In this document: piece by piece, positions 44,469 through 52,628 of the stretch
Position numbering within the stretch: the stretch's first letter is position 1
Layout: each line of letters starts with the position of its first letter
From: Nonomuraea longispora
GTDB lineage: Bacteria; Actinomycetota; Actinomycetes; Streptosporangiales; Streptosporangiaceae
DNA: 52,628 nucleotides
Direction: 5' to 3'
Assembly: GCF_004348345.1 (NCBI RefSeq)
Contig: NZ_SMJZ01000034.1
Span: forward strand, 1 to 52,628
Program-made: the position numbers and the translations under genes
Notes under the pieces: generated by a model
What the model saw: the letters and a program-made list of their open reading frames with translations, nothing else
Databases searched by the model: none
What the model was told of the DNA's origin: nothing

Positions 44469-45497
44469 ATGAACTTCCTCGCTCGCCTGGCGCCCGCCTT
44501 CAGCCTGATCCTCCTGGCGCCCCTGACGGCCGAATACCTGATGGGCAACGCGCCTATCACCCACCTGCAGAACCTGCCGGCCCTGGCCCTCCTCTACGGC
44601 TGCGGGGCGCTGGTTATCCGCGAGTTTGCCCGCCGCACCGGGCGCGGCTGGCCGGCCATCATGACCTTCGCGCTGGCGTACGGCATGATCGAGGAGGCCT
44701 TCGTCACCCAGACGCTGTGGAACCCAGGCTGGGCCGCCGGCGCGCGCATCCTCGACTACGGCTTCATCCCCGCGCTCGGCCTGGCCGGGCCATGGACGAT
44801 GTTCATGGCCGGCGTGCACACAGTGTTTAGCATCAGCGTGCCGATCGCCGTCATGGAGACCCTGGCCGGCTCGCGGCGCGCCACGCCCTGGCTGGGCAGG
44901 GTCGGGCTCACGGTCGTGAGCGTGCTGTACGCCCTCGTCATCCTCGGCTCCGTCGTCGCCCAGAGCCTCAACACGGACTACGTCTCCGCGGCCCAGCGCA
45001 TCGGCGCCGCGATCGTCATCGCCGCGATCATCGTCATCGGCCTGCGCCTGCCCCGGAACACCCCGGATGCCCTCCTCCTGCCCGGCCGCGCCCCGAGTCC
45101 GTGGGCGGCCGGCGCGTTCGCCCTGGCGGCGGGGTCGGTCTTCGTGCTGCTGTACGCAGTGGACCCCACCGGACTGTCGCCCTGGCTGGCGATCCCCGTC
45201 CCGGCGTGGCTCAGCGTGGTCCTCTACCTGGCCCTGTTCGTCACAGTCTCCGTCGTGTTGCTGCGCTGGTCACGCCGGGACGGCTGGTCACAGGCGCACC
45301 GGCTGGCGCTCGCCGGCGGGGCCATGCTGACCTACGCCTGGCACTCGTTCCCGTGGCGATCCATCGTCACCCAGGTGCCGCCCACCCCACCGATCGGCCT
45401 GGCAGAGGACCTGCTCAGCAACGCCCTGCTCACCATCGGCGCGGTGACGCTGCTGGTGTTCGCGAGCCGGCGACTGCGCGGGCAGGGCGGTTCCTGA
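44469..45497 (+). CDS. Multi-pass membrane protein, function unknown
   Basis: 342 aa, about eight or nine hydrophobic helices. Conserved-looking polar positions include GMIEEAFVTQTLWNPGW and SFPWRSI. The EExxxT stretch within a membrane helix is reminiscent of CPBP-type intramembrane enzymes, but the full motif is not seen. Probably controlled by the divergent TetR and hence possibly involved in envelope or drug response. Not recognised as a named family. 45498-45791 downstream holds no supported gene. Confidence 0.72.
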   Translation: MNFLARLAPAFSLILLAPLTAEYLMGNAPITHLQNLPALALLYGCGALVIREFARRTGRGWPAIMTFALAYGMIEEAFVTQTLWNPGWAAGARILDYGFIPALGLAGPWTMFMAGVHTVFSISVPIAVMETLAGSRRATPWLGRVGLTVVSVLYALVILGSVVAQSLNTDYVSAAQRIGAAIVIAAIIVIGLRLPRNTPDALLLPGRAPSPWAAGAFALAAGSVFVLLYAVDPTGLSPWLAIPVPAWLSVVLYLALFVTVSVVLLRWSRRDGWSQAHRLALAGGAMLTYAWHSFPWRSIVTQVPPTPPIGLAEDLLSNALLTIGAVTLLVFASRRLRGQGGS

Positions 45498-45791
45498 GGG
45501 GGTGTGGGCAAGCCGCGCCGTCCTTCTGGGGATGCCATCTGAATCCGGCTGGCATGGGCTGCCGAGCGACAGGAACTTCTCGGACAGAGGGAGGTTCTCG
45601 GACGGCGTTGGTGCAGGTGGGCTTGCTGTCCACGTTTCTGGACAACGAACGACTGGCCTTGCAAAGCCGCAGGTCAAAGCGTCGGCGGCCCGAATCTGCC
45701 AGTGTGGCACCCGACGAAGGGCCTTGGCCCGGACCTGATGCGCGCCGTCCTGCCAGGCGGGCGCGCACCGGCCCTAACGACGATCACGAAG

Positions 45792-45986
45792 CTAGTTCGG
45801 GCTGCCCGCCTCCGGAGCTGGCACGGCGCCGCCGAGTGAAAGGCGCTTGGCCACGTCCAGGCGCACCTCGCCGTAGGGCTGGACGTGCTGCCAGAACAGC
45901 GGGGTCAGCCCGCGCCGGTCGGCGGGTTTGAGCAGCTGAGCCCATTCTGGGTCGGCGAGCACGTTCTGCAGCATCAGGGTGTTTAC
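45792..45986 (-). pseudogene. Tn3-family transposase, C-terminal remnant
   Basis: About 65 codons: NTLMLQNVLADPEWAQLL, RRGLTPLFWQHVQPYGEV, LDVAKRLSL, the usual C-terminus of actinobacterial Tn3 transposases. The rest of the gene is missing upstream. Confidence 0.75.
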
Positions 45987-46059
45987 CTGTTGACTGAACT
46001 AACGAGGATGTTTGTCCAGTTCAGAAGACAGGCGCTGCGGGGGACGTCTATGGTCCCGG

Positions 46060-46370
46060 CTCATGATCGAAAGGGACGATTCCGAACGGGATCTCGCAGC
46101 GCTGCTCGTACCGCGCGCAGGTGCGTTCGTCGAGACGGGCGATGTGTGGGAGCCCTATCGACTGGTTGATCCGGCCGGGGAGGTCGTCGGGCAGTCGCGG
46201 TGTATCTGAGCGATCCTGCAGGCGATCGGTCGGCCGGCGACGACGCAGCGCTCGTACGGGATGGACCTGCTGCGCTGGTTCCGGTTTCTGTGGGCGATCG
46301 ACGTGCCCTGGAATCAGGCCACCCGGAACGAGGCCCGCGACTTCTCGCGGTGGATCCAGATCGCTGCCGC
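46060..46370 (+). pseudogene. Site-specific integrase, N-terminal remnant
   Basis: Reads FVETGDVWEPYRLVDPAGEVV, then a stop/frameshift near 46207, then AIGRPATTQRSYGMDLLRWFRFLW and WNQATRNEARDFSRWIQIA, the SAM-like core-binding domain of tyrosine recombinases. The catalytic domain is absent. Confidence 0.75.
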
Positions 46371-46494
46371 GCCTTGGCGAACGCGCCGTTGGCGTTCAGC
46401 CGCCGATGGACGTGGACGTGCGGCCCCTCGTGCCGGCAGCCCAGCACCCGGGAGCCCGGCAGCAGGTGCATGTCCTTGCGGCGCAGGTCGGTGC

Positions 46495-47555
46495 CCGGCA
46501 GGGTGGCGGCGATCGCGACGGTGCCGCTGCTGTTCGACGCCTCGTTCCTGCGGCTGGAGACGGGCATCCTGTCCGACACGCAGTTCATCCTGCTGGTCGC
46601 AGCCGGTCTGGCCGTGCTCATGTGGTCGCCGCAGCTGTCGGTACGGGCGGTGACCGGCGCGGGCCTGCTGTTCGCCGCGGCGGCGCTGACCAGGACGATC
46701 GCGCTGCCGCTGCTGCTGCTCGTCGTGCTGGTGCTGGCGGTGCGGCGGGTGGGGTGGCGGCCGGTGGGCGCGCTGGCGCTGGCGGGTGTGCTGCCCCTGG
46801 CCGTCTACGCCGGCTGGTACGCCCAGCACCACGGCCGATTCGCGATCAGCGGCGCGGACGGTGTCGCCCTGTGGGCCCGCACCATGACGTTCGCCGACTG
46901 CGCCCGTATCCAGCCGCCGCCCAGCCTCGCCCGCCTGTGCCCGAACGGCACGAAGGTGGACGCGGCCTCCGAGTACGTCTGGGCGCCAGGGGCCTCGCTC
47001 AACCCGCTGCCCGGCGACCGGTTCGCGTACAACGACCTGGCCCGCGCGTTCGCCGTGCGGGCGATCCTGGCCCAGCCGCTGGACTACCTGGGGAACGTCG
47101 CCCGCGACACCGCCATCGCCTTCTCCTGGACGCCGATCCCCCGCCCGGACCGGACGACGCCCGCCTTCGGCTTCGGCAAGGGCCGATGTGAGCTGCCCGC
47201 CCAGCCGCTGGTCGACAAGGTCAAACGGGAGTACGACCCGGACATCCGGGGCCTGACGGCGGTCTCGCCGTACGCGGACGTCCTCATCGCCTACCAGTAC
47301 GTTGCCGACCTGCGCGGCCCGTTCCTGGCCGCGATCCTGCTGCCGTGGGCCGTGTCCGTCGGGCTGCTGATCGGCCCGGTCGCGGTTCTGGACTTCGACC
47401 ACCGGTACGTGCTGCCCGTCATCCCCGTCGCCTGCCTGGCCGCCGCCCTCACCTGGTCGAGACCGGCGCAAGGAGGCGTGGCGGGGGCGGTGCGGAACTC
47501 GGTGGCGGTCATGGCGGCCTCCTCAGACGTGGGCGCGGCAGGAAGAGCGCGGTGA
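46495..47555 (+). pseudogene. 5'-truncated membrane glycosyltransferase (GT39/ArnT-like) remnant
   Basis: About 350 codons: FDASFLRLETGILSDTQFILL, several hydrophobic helices (LVAAGLAVLMW; LLFAAAALTRTIALPLLLLVVLVLAV), a lumenal section with CARIQPPPSLARLCP, and a C-terminal DHRYVLPVIPVACLAAA. These match the middle and C-terminus of dolichol/polyprenyl-phosphate mannosyltransferase-like membrane proteins. The N-terminal catalytic loop is missing; the open frame continues upstream into integrase debris with no start. Its last 47 bases overlap the convergent MFS gene. Confidence 0.65.
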
Positions 47556-48891
47556 GCACGCCGATCGCCATCGCGCCCGCCGCGATCAGGAAGGAGGCGC
47601 GGAAACCGGCCAGGCTGGAGACGGTGACGCCGCCCAGCTGGTACGCGCTGCCGGCGAGCACCGTCCCGATGACCGCGCTGCCGATCGACGAGCCGATCAT
47701 CCGCATCAGCGTGTTGAGCGCGTTCGCCGCACCCGTCTCCGTGGCGGGGGTGGCCGAGGCGATCAGCGCGGGGAGCGAGGAGTAGGCGAGGCCGGTGCCC
47801 ACGCCCAGGATCGCGGTGACGACGAGGCTCTGCCAGGCGGCGCTCATCAACCCGAGCCCTACGACGTAGCCGGACGCGATGATCAGCATGCCGAGAATCA
47901 GTGCGGTCTTGGGCGTCCGGGACAGCCGGGCGTAGACGGGGGCCGTGAGCATCATGGCCAGACCGAGCGGGGCCATGCACAGTCCGGTCACCACCATGGA
48001 CTGCCCGAGCCCGTGGCCGGTGCTCGCCGGCAACTGCAGGAGCTGGGGCAGGACCAGCGAGACGACCAGGAAGGCCATGCCGACCATGATCGAGGCCAGG
48101 TTGGTGAAGAGCGCCGCCGGGCGGGCCGAGGTGCGCAGGTTCACCAGCGGCGCGGGGAGCCGCAGCTCCATCACGGCCCACAGGACGAGGACGGCCGCCG
48201 CCGCGGCGAACAGCCCGAGCGTGACGCCGGAGGTCCAGCCCCAGTCGCGGCCCTTGCTGATCGGCAGCAGGAGGAGCACGAGGCCGGCGGACAGCCCCAC
48301 GGCACCGCGTACGTCGAAGGTGCCCTGCGCGCGCACCCGTGACTCGGGGATGGCGAGGAGGGCGAGGACGATGCAGAGGGCGCCGGGCCCGGCGGAGCCG
48401 TAGAACAGCACGTGCCAGTCGGCGACCTGCGCGACCAGGGCGGCGGCGGGCAGCGCGAGGCTGCTGCCGATGCCCATGGACGAGCTCAGCAGCGCCATCG
48501 CCGGGTCGCGCCGCTCGCGGGGCAGCAGGTCGCGCAGCAGGCCGAGGGCGAGGGGCACCGCGCTCATCACGACGCCCTGGAGGGTGCGGCCGGCGATCAT
48601 CACGTACAGGTCACTCGTGAGGGCGCTGATCAGGGAGCCGGCGACCATCGCCGCGAGGCTGACGATCAGCATGCGGCGCTTGCCGTGCAGGTCGCCGAGG
48701 CGGCCCATGATCGGGGTGGCGACGGCGCCGGCGAGCAGGGTAGAGGTGATGACCCAGGTGGCGTCGTCCGGGCCGGTGCCGAGCAGTCGCGGCAGGTCTT
48801 GGAGCACCGGGATGAGCAGGGTCTGCATCACCGAGACCACGATGCCCACGAAGGCGAGCACCGGGACGAGGGCGCTCGAGGCGCGAGTCAT
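47509..48891 (-). CDS. MFS drug-efflux transporter (DHA2, 14-TM type)
   Basis: 460 aa, about 14 hydrophobic helices. Motif A is GRLGDLHGKRRML and motif C-like glycine-rich helices follow (SSSMGIGSSLALPAAALV). The family exports toxic compounds by proton antiport. Downstream of the MBL hydrolase on the same strand with 142 bases containing strong hairpins between, so it may be separately transcribed. Confidence 0.88.
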   Translation of the reverse strand: MTRASSALVPVLAFVGIVVSVMQTLLIPVLQDLPRLLGTGPDDATWVITSTLLAGAVATPIMGRLGDLHGKRRMLIVSLAAMVAGSLISALTSDLYVMIAGRTLQGVVMSAVPLALGLLRDLLPRERRDPAMALLSSSMGIGSSLALPAAALVAQVADWHVLFYGSAGPGALCIVLALLAIPESRVRAQGTFDVRGAVGLSAGLVLLLLPISKGRDWGWTSGVTLGLFAAAAAVLVLWAVMELRLPAPLVNLRTSARPAALFTNLASIMVGMAFLVVSLVLPQLLQLPASTGHGLGQSMVVTGLCMAPLGLAMMLTAPVYARLSRTPKTALILGMLIIASGYVVGLGLMSAAWQSLVVTAILGVGTGLAYSSLPALIASATPATETGAANALNTLMRMIGSSIGSAVIGTVLAGSAYQLGGVTVSSLAGFRASFLIAAGAMAIGVLTALFLPRPRLRRPP

Positions 48892-48933
48892 GAAGGACGT
48901 TCTCCAGAACGAGAGGTGCTGTGTGCGGGAGGC

Positions 48934-48961
48934 GTCGGCCCGTGCCGGTTCACGGGCCGAC
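48934..48961. terminator. Perfect hairpin terminator between MBL hydrolase and MFS genes
   Basis: GTCGGCCCGTG / CACGGGCCGAC, an 11-bp perfect stem with a 6-base loop; a second G-rich hairpin (48968-48996, one bulged A) stands next to it. Together they should end or attenuate transcription from the MBL gene. Confidence 0.65.
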
Positions 48962-49033
48962 GGGCCAGGGGCAGGCGGCGGACGGGCCGCCGCCCCCGGC
49001 CGACACCTCAGGCCGATGCCTCAGGGCAGGCCG

Positions 49034-49939
49034 TCAGGCGGTCGCCCAGGGGCCGAGAGCGAAGGCGTCGCCGGTTCGGCGGACCTCCAGGGCGCCCGCG
49101 CCGCCGAAGTGGGCGGGGATGAGTAGTTCGCGTTCGTCGGCGGCCCGCGCGAGGATCCGGCGGCGGCTGGCCTCCGCCTGGGCCGGCTTCAGGCAGGCGT
49201 TGCTGTTGAGGCAGGGGTCGAGGATCTGGACCGGGCTGTGCAGCAGGTCGCCGGCGAACACCGCACGGTCACCGCCGGAGGCCAGCCGCAGCACCGACGA
49301 GCCGGGGGTGTGGCCGGGCGCGGACTCCAGGGTGAGGTGGTCATCGATGCGGTGGTGCCCGTCCCACAGCACGGCCTGTCCTGCCCGGTGGATGGGCGCG
49401 ATGCTGTCCTCGTAGAGCAGGCGGTCCACTTCCTGCACGCCCCCGCCGTACCCGTTGGCCGGCCCGTAGTGGAAGTCGTCGGCGGCCGGGATGAGGTACT
49501 GGGCGTTGGGAAAGGCCGGCGCCCAGTCCCCGTCCGCGTCCACGGTGTTCCAGCCGACGTGATCGACGTGCAGGTGGGTGTTGACCACGACGTCCACGTC
49601 CTGCGGCCGGACGCCGGCCCGCTCCAGGAGGGCGAGGAACTCGCTCCGAGCCCTGTGGAACGGTCCCATGCCGGGCCGCTCGCGGCCGTGGCCGACGCCG
49701 GTGTCGACCAGCACGGTACGCCCGCCGCTGCGCAGCACCCAGCTCTGCAGGGCGCTCACCATCCGGCCGGTGCCGGGCTCCCAGTGGTCGGGCGCCAGCC
49801 AGTCCGCGTGCTCCTTCCACACCTCGTCGTCGGTGCCCGCGAAGAACTCGGAGGTGTGCAGGAAGGGCACGTGCCACTCAAGGACCCGGATGACCTCGAC
49901 GTCGCCCAGGACGATGCGCTGTGTGTTCTCGTTCGTCAT
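49034..49939 (-). CDS. MBL-fold metallo-hydrolase (lactonase/beta-lactamase-like)
   Basis: 301 aa from ATG 49939. Zinc motif HxHxDH is present as NTHLHVDHVGW, with later ligands in APGHTPGSS and FAGDLLHS. The family includes lactonases, esterases and beta-lactamase-like hydrolases that protect against or turn over small molecules. Divergent AraC regulator and adjacent efflux pump suggest a detoxification cassette; substrate not readable. Confidence 0.87.
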   Translation of the reverse strand: MTNENTQRIVLGDVEVIRVLEWHVPFLHTSEFFAGTDDEVWKEHADWLAPDHWEPGTGRMVSALQSWVLRSGGRTVLVDTGVGHGRERPGMGPFHRARSEFLALLERAGVRPQDVDVVVNTHLHVDHVGWNTVDADGDWAPAFPNAQYLIPAADDFHYGPANGYGGGVQEVDRLLYEDSIAPIHRAGQAVLWDGHHRIDDHLTLESAPGHTPGSSVLRLASGGDRAVFAGDLLHSPVQILDPCLNSNACLKPAQAEASRRRILARAADERELLIPAHFGGAGALEVRRTGDAFALGPWATA

Positions 49940-49997
49940 GGTCAACGACCTTAGGAAGCGGCTGGTGATCCGCTCAATGCCCGTTCGACTCAACCAA

Positions 49998-50011
49998 ATA
50001 CGAATCCGTAT
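49998..50011. promoter_or_regulatory. Candidate operator in the MBL/AraC divergent spacer
   Basis: ATACGAATCCGTAT: inverted 5-base arms around AATC in an AT-richer patch 22 bases before the AraC start. Position fits autoregulation. Confidence 0.4.
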
Positions 50012-50032
50012 CACGAGGGATATGGTGGACGG

Positions 50033-50983
50033 ATGGACGTGGTCAGTGACGCGATCTCCGCCGTTCATCTCGGGCACCCGCGGTTCAACCGGGTGGGCAT
50101 GGACGGGAGCTGGTGCGCGCGGCTGGACCCGTACGACGGCGCGGGCTTCCACGTCGTCCTCAAAGGCAGCTGCTGGCTCCGCACCGACGGCGGCACCGAC
50201 GTATGCCTCAATGTGGGCGACGCGGTGCTGCTGCCCCACGGCACCGGCCACGTGATCGCCGACTCCCCCAGCGACCCGGAGAAGGCGGTGTCGTTCGAGC
50301 GGTGGCTCGCCACGGCGGAGCCTCGCCACCACGGCACGACGGAGCTGCTCTGCGGCAAATACCGGCTCGACTGCAGCCGCATGCACCCGCTGATGACCGA
50401 GTTGCCCGAGGTCGTCCACCTGCCCAGCCGCGTGGGCACCCACCTGGAGCTGCGCGCCGCGATCGACCTGCTGGCCGGCGAACTGGACGAGGTGCGGCCC
50501 GGCTTCTACATCGCGCTGCCGAACCTGCTCGACCTGCTCCTCGTCTACATGATCCGCGCGTGGATGACGCAGACCACCAGCGGCGCCTGGCCCAGCGCCC
50601 TGGGCGACCCGGTGACGGCCGCCGCGCTGCGGGCGATGCACTCGCAGCCGGCCGCGCCGTGGACCATCGACCGGCTGGCCGCCGAGGCGGGCGTCTCCCG
50701 TCCCACGCTGGCGCGCCGGTTCGCCGCCCTGGTCGGGCGGCCGCCGATGGCGTACCTCACCTGGTGGCGGGTGATTCGGGCCGCCTCGCTGCTGCGCGAG
50801 ACCAAGGACACGCTGGCGGCCATCGCCGAGCGCGTCGGCTACAGCAGCCCGTACGCACTCTCGCACGCCTTCGAGCGGGAGTTCGGCACCACGCCCGGGC
50901 GGTATCGGGAGATCGTGCGGTCGGGCGTCTCCCCGGCGCCTGCGGCAGCGTCCGGCCGCCGACCGGTCGATCGGAGAGCGTGA
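50033..50983 (+). CDS. AraC-family regulator with N-terminal cupin
   Basis: 316 aa. N-terminal cupin-like ligand domain (WCARLDPYDGAGFHVVLKGS; LNVGDAVLLPHGTGHVIAD). C-terminal double HTH: WTIDRLAAEAGVSRPTLARRF and LAAIAERVGYSSPYALSHAFER, followed by GTTPGRYRE, the AraC signature. Divergent from the MBL hydrolase it presumably activates. High confidence for family, ligand unknown. Confidence 0.9.
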   Translation: MDVVSDAISAVHLGHPRFNRVGMDGSWCARLDPYDGAGFHVVLKGSCWLRTDGGTDVCLNVGDAVLLPHGTGHVIADSPSDPEKAVSFERWLATAEPRHHGTTELLCGKYRLDCSRMHPLMTELPEVVHLPSRVGTHLELRAAIDLLAGELDEVRPGFYIALPNLLDLLLVYMIRAWMTQTTSGAWPSALGDPVTAAALRAMHSQPAAPWTIDRLAAEAGVSRPTLARRFAALVGRPPMAYLTWWRVIRAASLLRETKDTLAAIAERVGYSSPYALSHAFEREFGTTPGRYREIVRSGVSPAPAAASGRRPVDRRA

Positions 50984-51071
50984 CCTCGACGGTGGTGCAG
51001 GGTGCCTGGGCTGCGAGAACGCCCGCGTTCACCCCGGCCACCACAGTCGGCTCGCTCACCTGCACCAGTCC

Positions 51072-51257
51072 TTGGCCAACCTGTGCTCAGTCCTGGTGCG
51101 CGCAACGTGGTCGCGGGACCGGGGGGAGGCCCACGCGCGTCTGGAGGACCTCAAGGCCAAGCTCGGCGAGGGCATCTGGCGTCAGGCCCTGGCTCGCGTC
51201 ACCGACGCCGACCGCACTCTCATCGCCGACCTGCTAACCGGAGAACTCGACACGTGA
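51072..51257 (+). pseudogene. C-terminal fragment of an unrecognised gene
   Basis: About 60 codons, helical (HARLEDLKAKLGEGIWRQAL), no start codon of quality (TTG 51072). Its stop overlaps the next start as GTGA, showing the two were once a coupled pair. 50984-51071 is noncoding. Confidence 0.4.
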
Positions 51258-51424
51258 CCCTCACCCTCCACGCTGATTCCGACCCTTACCGGCTGCCGCT
51301 GCCTACTCCGGACACCCCGATCGTCTTGCCGCACCTGGTGACCGGCGAGCACGCTCACCTCAACGGCCGCTACGACGCTGCGGTCTGGCCGCTGGGGGCG
51401 CTGACAGAGAACCCCAGCACATAG
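51254..51424 (+). pseudogene. N-terminal fragment, integrase-associated type
   Basis: GTG start; reads LHADSDPYRLPLPTPDTP then HLVTGEHAHLNGRYDAAVWPL and LTENPST, then stops. The sequence reads like the N-terminus of large actinobacterial site-specific integrases; the remainder is lost at 51424. Assignment from pattern memory. Confidence 0.4.
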
Positions 51425-51785
51425 TGGCGTGAGCGATCGCTTCTGCCAGCCTTGATCGCGAAGTAGATCCAGGCCAGGGTGACGCACACCGCGACGCTCC
51501 AGCCGGCGACGGCCGACAGGTCGACATCTTCGGCGGGGTCGTCGATCACGCTCGCCGCCAGGCCTGCACCGAGAAAAGCCGCGAGGAATAGCAACGGCTG
51601 AGCAGCACCGAGCGCCGGCGCGGCAGTTCGGGTGCGGCGGCCTGGGGCGCGTCGTCGACCGGCGTCGCGGTGGTGGCAGAGGCATTGGCGTTGGGGGGCG
51701 CTGTGGGGGATGTCGTGGTGGCCTGGGAACGGCGCCGCTCGACCAGGGCCCGATCCTCCAAGTCCGGGTCCGCAACAGCCGCCAC
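51400..51785 (-). pseudogene. Frameshifted small membrane protein
   Basis: Starts AVADPDLEDRALVERRR, Pro/Ala/Thr-rich linker, then a frameshift near 51590 into LLFLAAFLGAGLAASVI and WSVAVCVTLAWIYFAIKAG, two transmembrane helices (a DUF485-like pattern at the end). Truncated at the junction near 51420. Confidence 0.45.
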
Positions 51786-51788
51786 CGT

Positions 51789-52515
51789 GTGACGGTCCCC
51801 TTCGACGAGCGGTCACGCGGGTTCGTCTGGTTCTTCTCCTTCCTGGCCTACTTCACCGACCTGGAGAACACCAATGACGGGAACCTGATCCTGCTGCTCG
51901 ACGAGCCCGGCCTCTCCCTGCACGGCCGCGCCCAGGAAGACCTTCTGCGGCTCATCGACGAGCGGCTCGCCCCCGAGCACCAGGTCATCTTCACCACCCG
52001 CTCACCCTTCATGGTCGACCCCGCGCACCTGGACAGGGTCCGCACCGTGATCGATCACGACAGGCACGGCACCAAAGTGTTTGCCGAAAGCTTCAAGGCC
52101 GACGACGACACCGTCTTCCCCCTCCTGGCGGCCATGGGCATCGAGCTGACCCAGACCCTATTCGTCGGCGAGCACAACCTTCTGCTCGAGGGCCCCAGCG
52201 ACCTGATCTATCTGGACATCTTCACCGACGCCGTCGAGGCTAAGGGCAAGCCTGGCCTCGACCTCGCCTGGGTCAAGGATTCCCATCGGCGGCGCCGGTA
52301 AGCCCTCCACCTTCGCCACCCTGCTCGGGGGCCAACAGGCTCAACGTCGCCGTCGTGATCGACTCCAGCACCACCGGAGTAGGCGCCATCAAACGCCTCC
52401 GGGTGAACGGGCAGCTCCGCGACAAGGCCCTGATCGAGATCAGCGAATTCACCGGCACCAGCGACGCCGACATCGAAGACCTCCTCGATCAGGACTTCTA
52501 CCTGAGGTGCCCAGC
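51789..52515 (+). pseudogene. OLD-family ATPase/nuclease, truncated at both ends
   Basis: Reads GFVWFFSFLAYFTDLE, LILLLDEPGLSLHGRAQEDLL (Walker B and D-loop), HQVIFTTRSPFMVD, FVGEHNLLLEGPSDLIYL (start of the TOPRIM domain with its Glu), then two frameshifts near 52278 and 52330, then VAVVIDSSTTGVGAIKRL and ALIEISEFTGTSDADIEDLLD. The P-loop portion is missing. OLD proteins act in phage defence, often with a helicase partner; nothing functional remains. Cut by the IS3-type element. Confidence 0.8.
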
Positions 52516-52628
52516 AGATTCCGGACAGTCGGCTACATAAGCTGACAGAAGTCTGGAAGAGGTAGGTACGTGGCAAGGCGTCGCAGGCAGTTCTCGCCGG
52601 AGTTCAAGGAAGAAGCCATCCGCATGGT
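52508..52628 (+). mobile_element. Left end of an IS3-family insertion sequence
   Basis: The OLD reading frame breaks at about 52508-52515 and is followed by about 60 noncoding bases and then an IS3-type OrfA start. TGCCCAGCAGATTCC is the probable terminal inverted repeat; the other end lies beyond the window. Confidence 0.6.
52570..52628 (+). CDS. IS3-family transposase OrfA, 5' part only
   Basis: GTG at 52570 preceded by AGAGGTAGG; the product begins ARRRRQFSPEFKEEAIRMV, the unmistakable N-terminal HTH of IS3 OrfA. The window ends inside the gene. Confidence 0.85.
   Translation, partial: MARRRRQFSPEFKEEAIRM

Noticed and set aside
1..52628. CRISPR array, rRNA or intact tRNA genes
   Set aside because: No regular direct repeats with spacers and no RNA gene signatures were seen on either strand by eye.

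Overview
The window is high-GC actinomycete DNA. GC-rich third codon positions, many 4-bp ATGA start/stop overlaps, secreted hydrolases with ricin-type lectin domains, and the families of insertion-sequence debris all fit a Streptomyces/Streptosporangiales-type soil actinomycete. The genus is inferred, not proven.

Layout. (1) 85-5833 carries four secreted polysaccharide/ester hydrolases on the + strand: an alpha/beta hydrolase with a ricin lectin domain, a ricin-GH43, an AbfB-GH43 and a GH5-ricin. A LacI-type operator precedes the second GH43 and a strong hairpin closes the group. (2) 6456-33819 is the centrepiece: a complete salicylate-capped, cyclization-domain nonribosomal peptide cluster of the yersiniabactin/pyochelin/coelibactin type. 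Two divergent operons leave one intergenic region that holds a Fur-superfamily 7-1-7 operator (13133-13147). The leftward operon encodes salicyl-AMP ligase, salicylate synthase and two YbtP/YbtQ-like ABC half-transporters. The rightward operon encodes two NRPSs, a thiazolinyl imine reductase, a type II thioesterase, a methyltransferase, a saccharopine/opine-dehydrogenase-like protein and a full ECF transporter (S, fused A-A', T). (3) 33820-40200 is mostly decayed DNA: a solute-binding protein remnant, IS256 and IS5-type fragments, a broken coiled-coil gene. Among these sit an intact methyltransferase, a NUDIX gene and a small hypothetical. (4) 40284-45497 holds two TetR-controlled modules. One has a siderophore-interacting protein inactivated by mutations, a FAD monooxygenase and two small membrane proteins; the other pairs a TetR with a large membrane protein. 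(5) 45792-52628 is again a boneyard (Tn3, integrases, a glycosyltransferase, an OLD ATPase, an IS3 at the edge) around an intact AraC / MBL-hydrolase / MFS cassette.

How the cluster should work. Salicylate is made from chorismate, adenylated and loaded on the aryl carrier of NRPS1. The read-out order is ArCP-Cy-A-PCP-Cy-A-PCP-Cy-PCP on NRPS1, then TubC-type docking-Cy-A(MT)-PCP-TE on NRPS2. That gives four cyclization domains but only three adenylation domains, so one Cy-PCP module must be loaded by another A domain, as HMWP2 does in yersiniabactin. Two A domains read as cysteine; the first has a divergent pocket. The reductase and the embedded methyltransferase imply a reduced, methylated thiazolidine. 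The metal-chelating product could be handled by the YbtPQ-like pair and/or the ECF transporter. The operator is of Fur/Zur rather than IdeR/DmdR type, so zinc rather than iron control is a serious possibility. Product structure, metal and transport roles are inferences.
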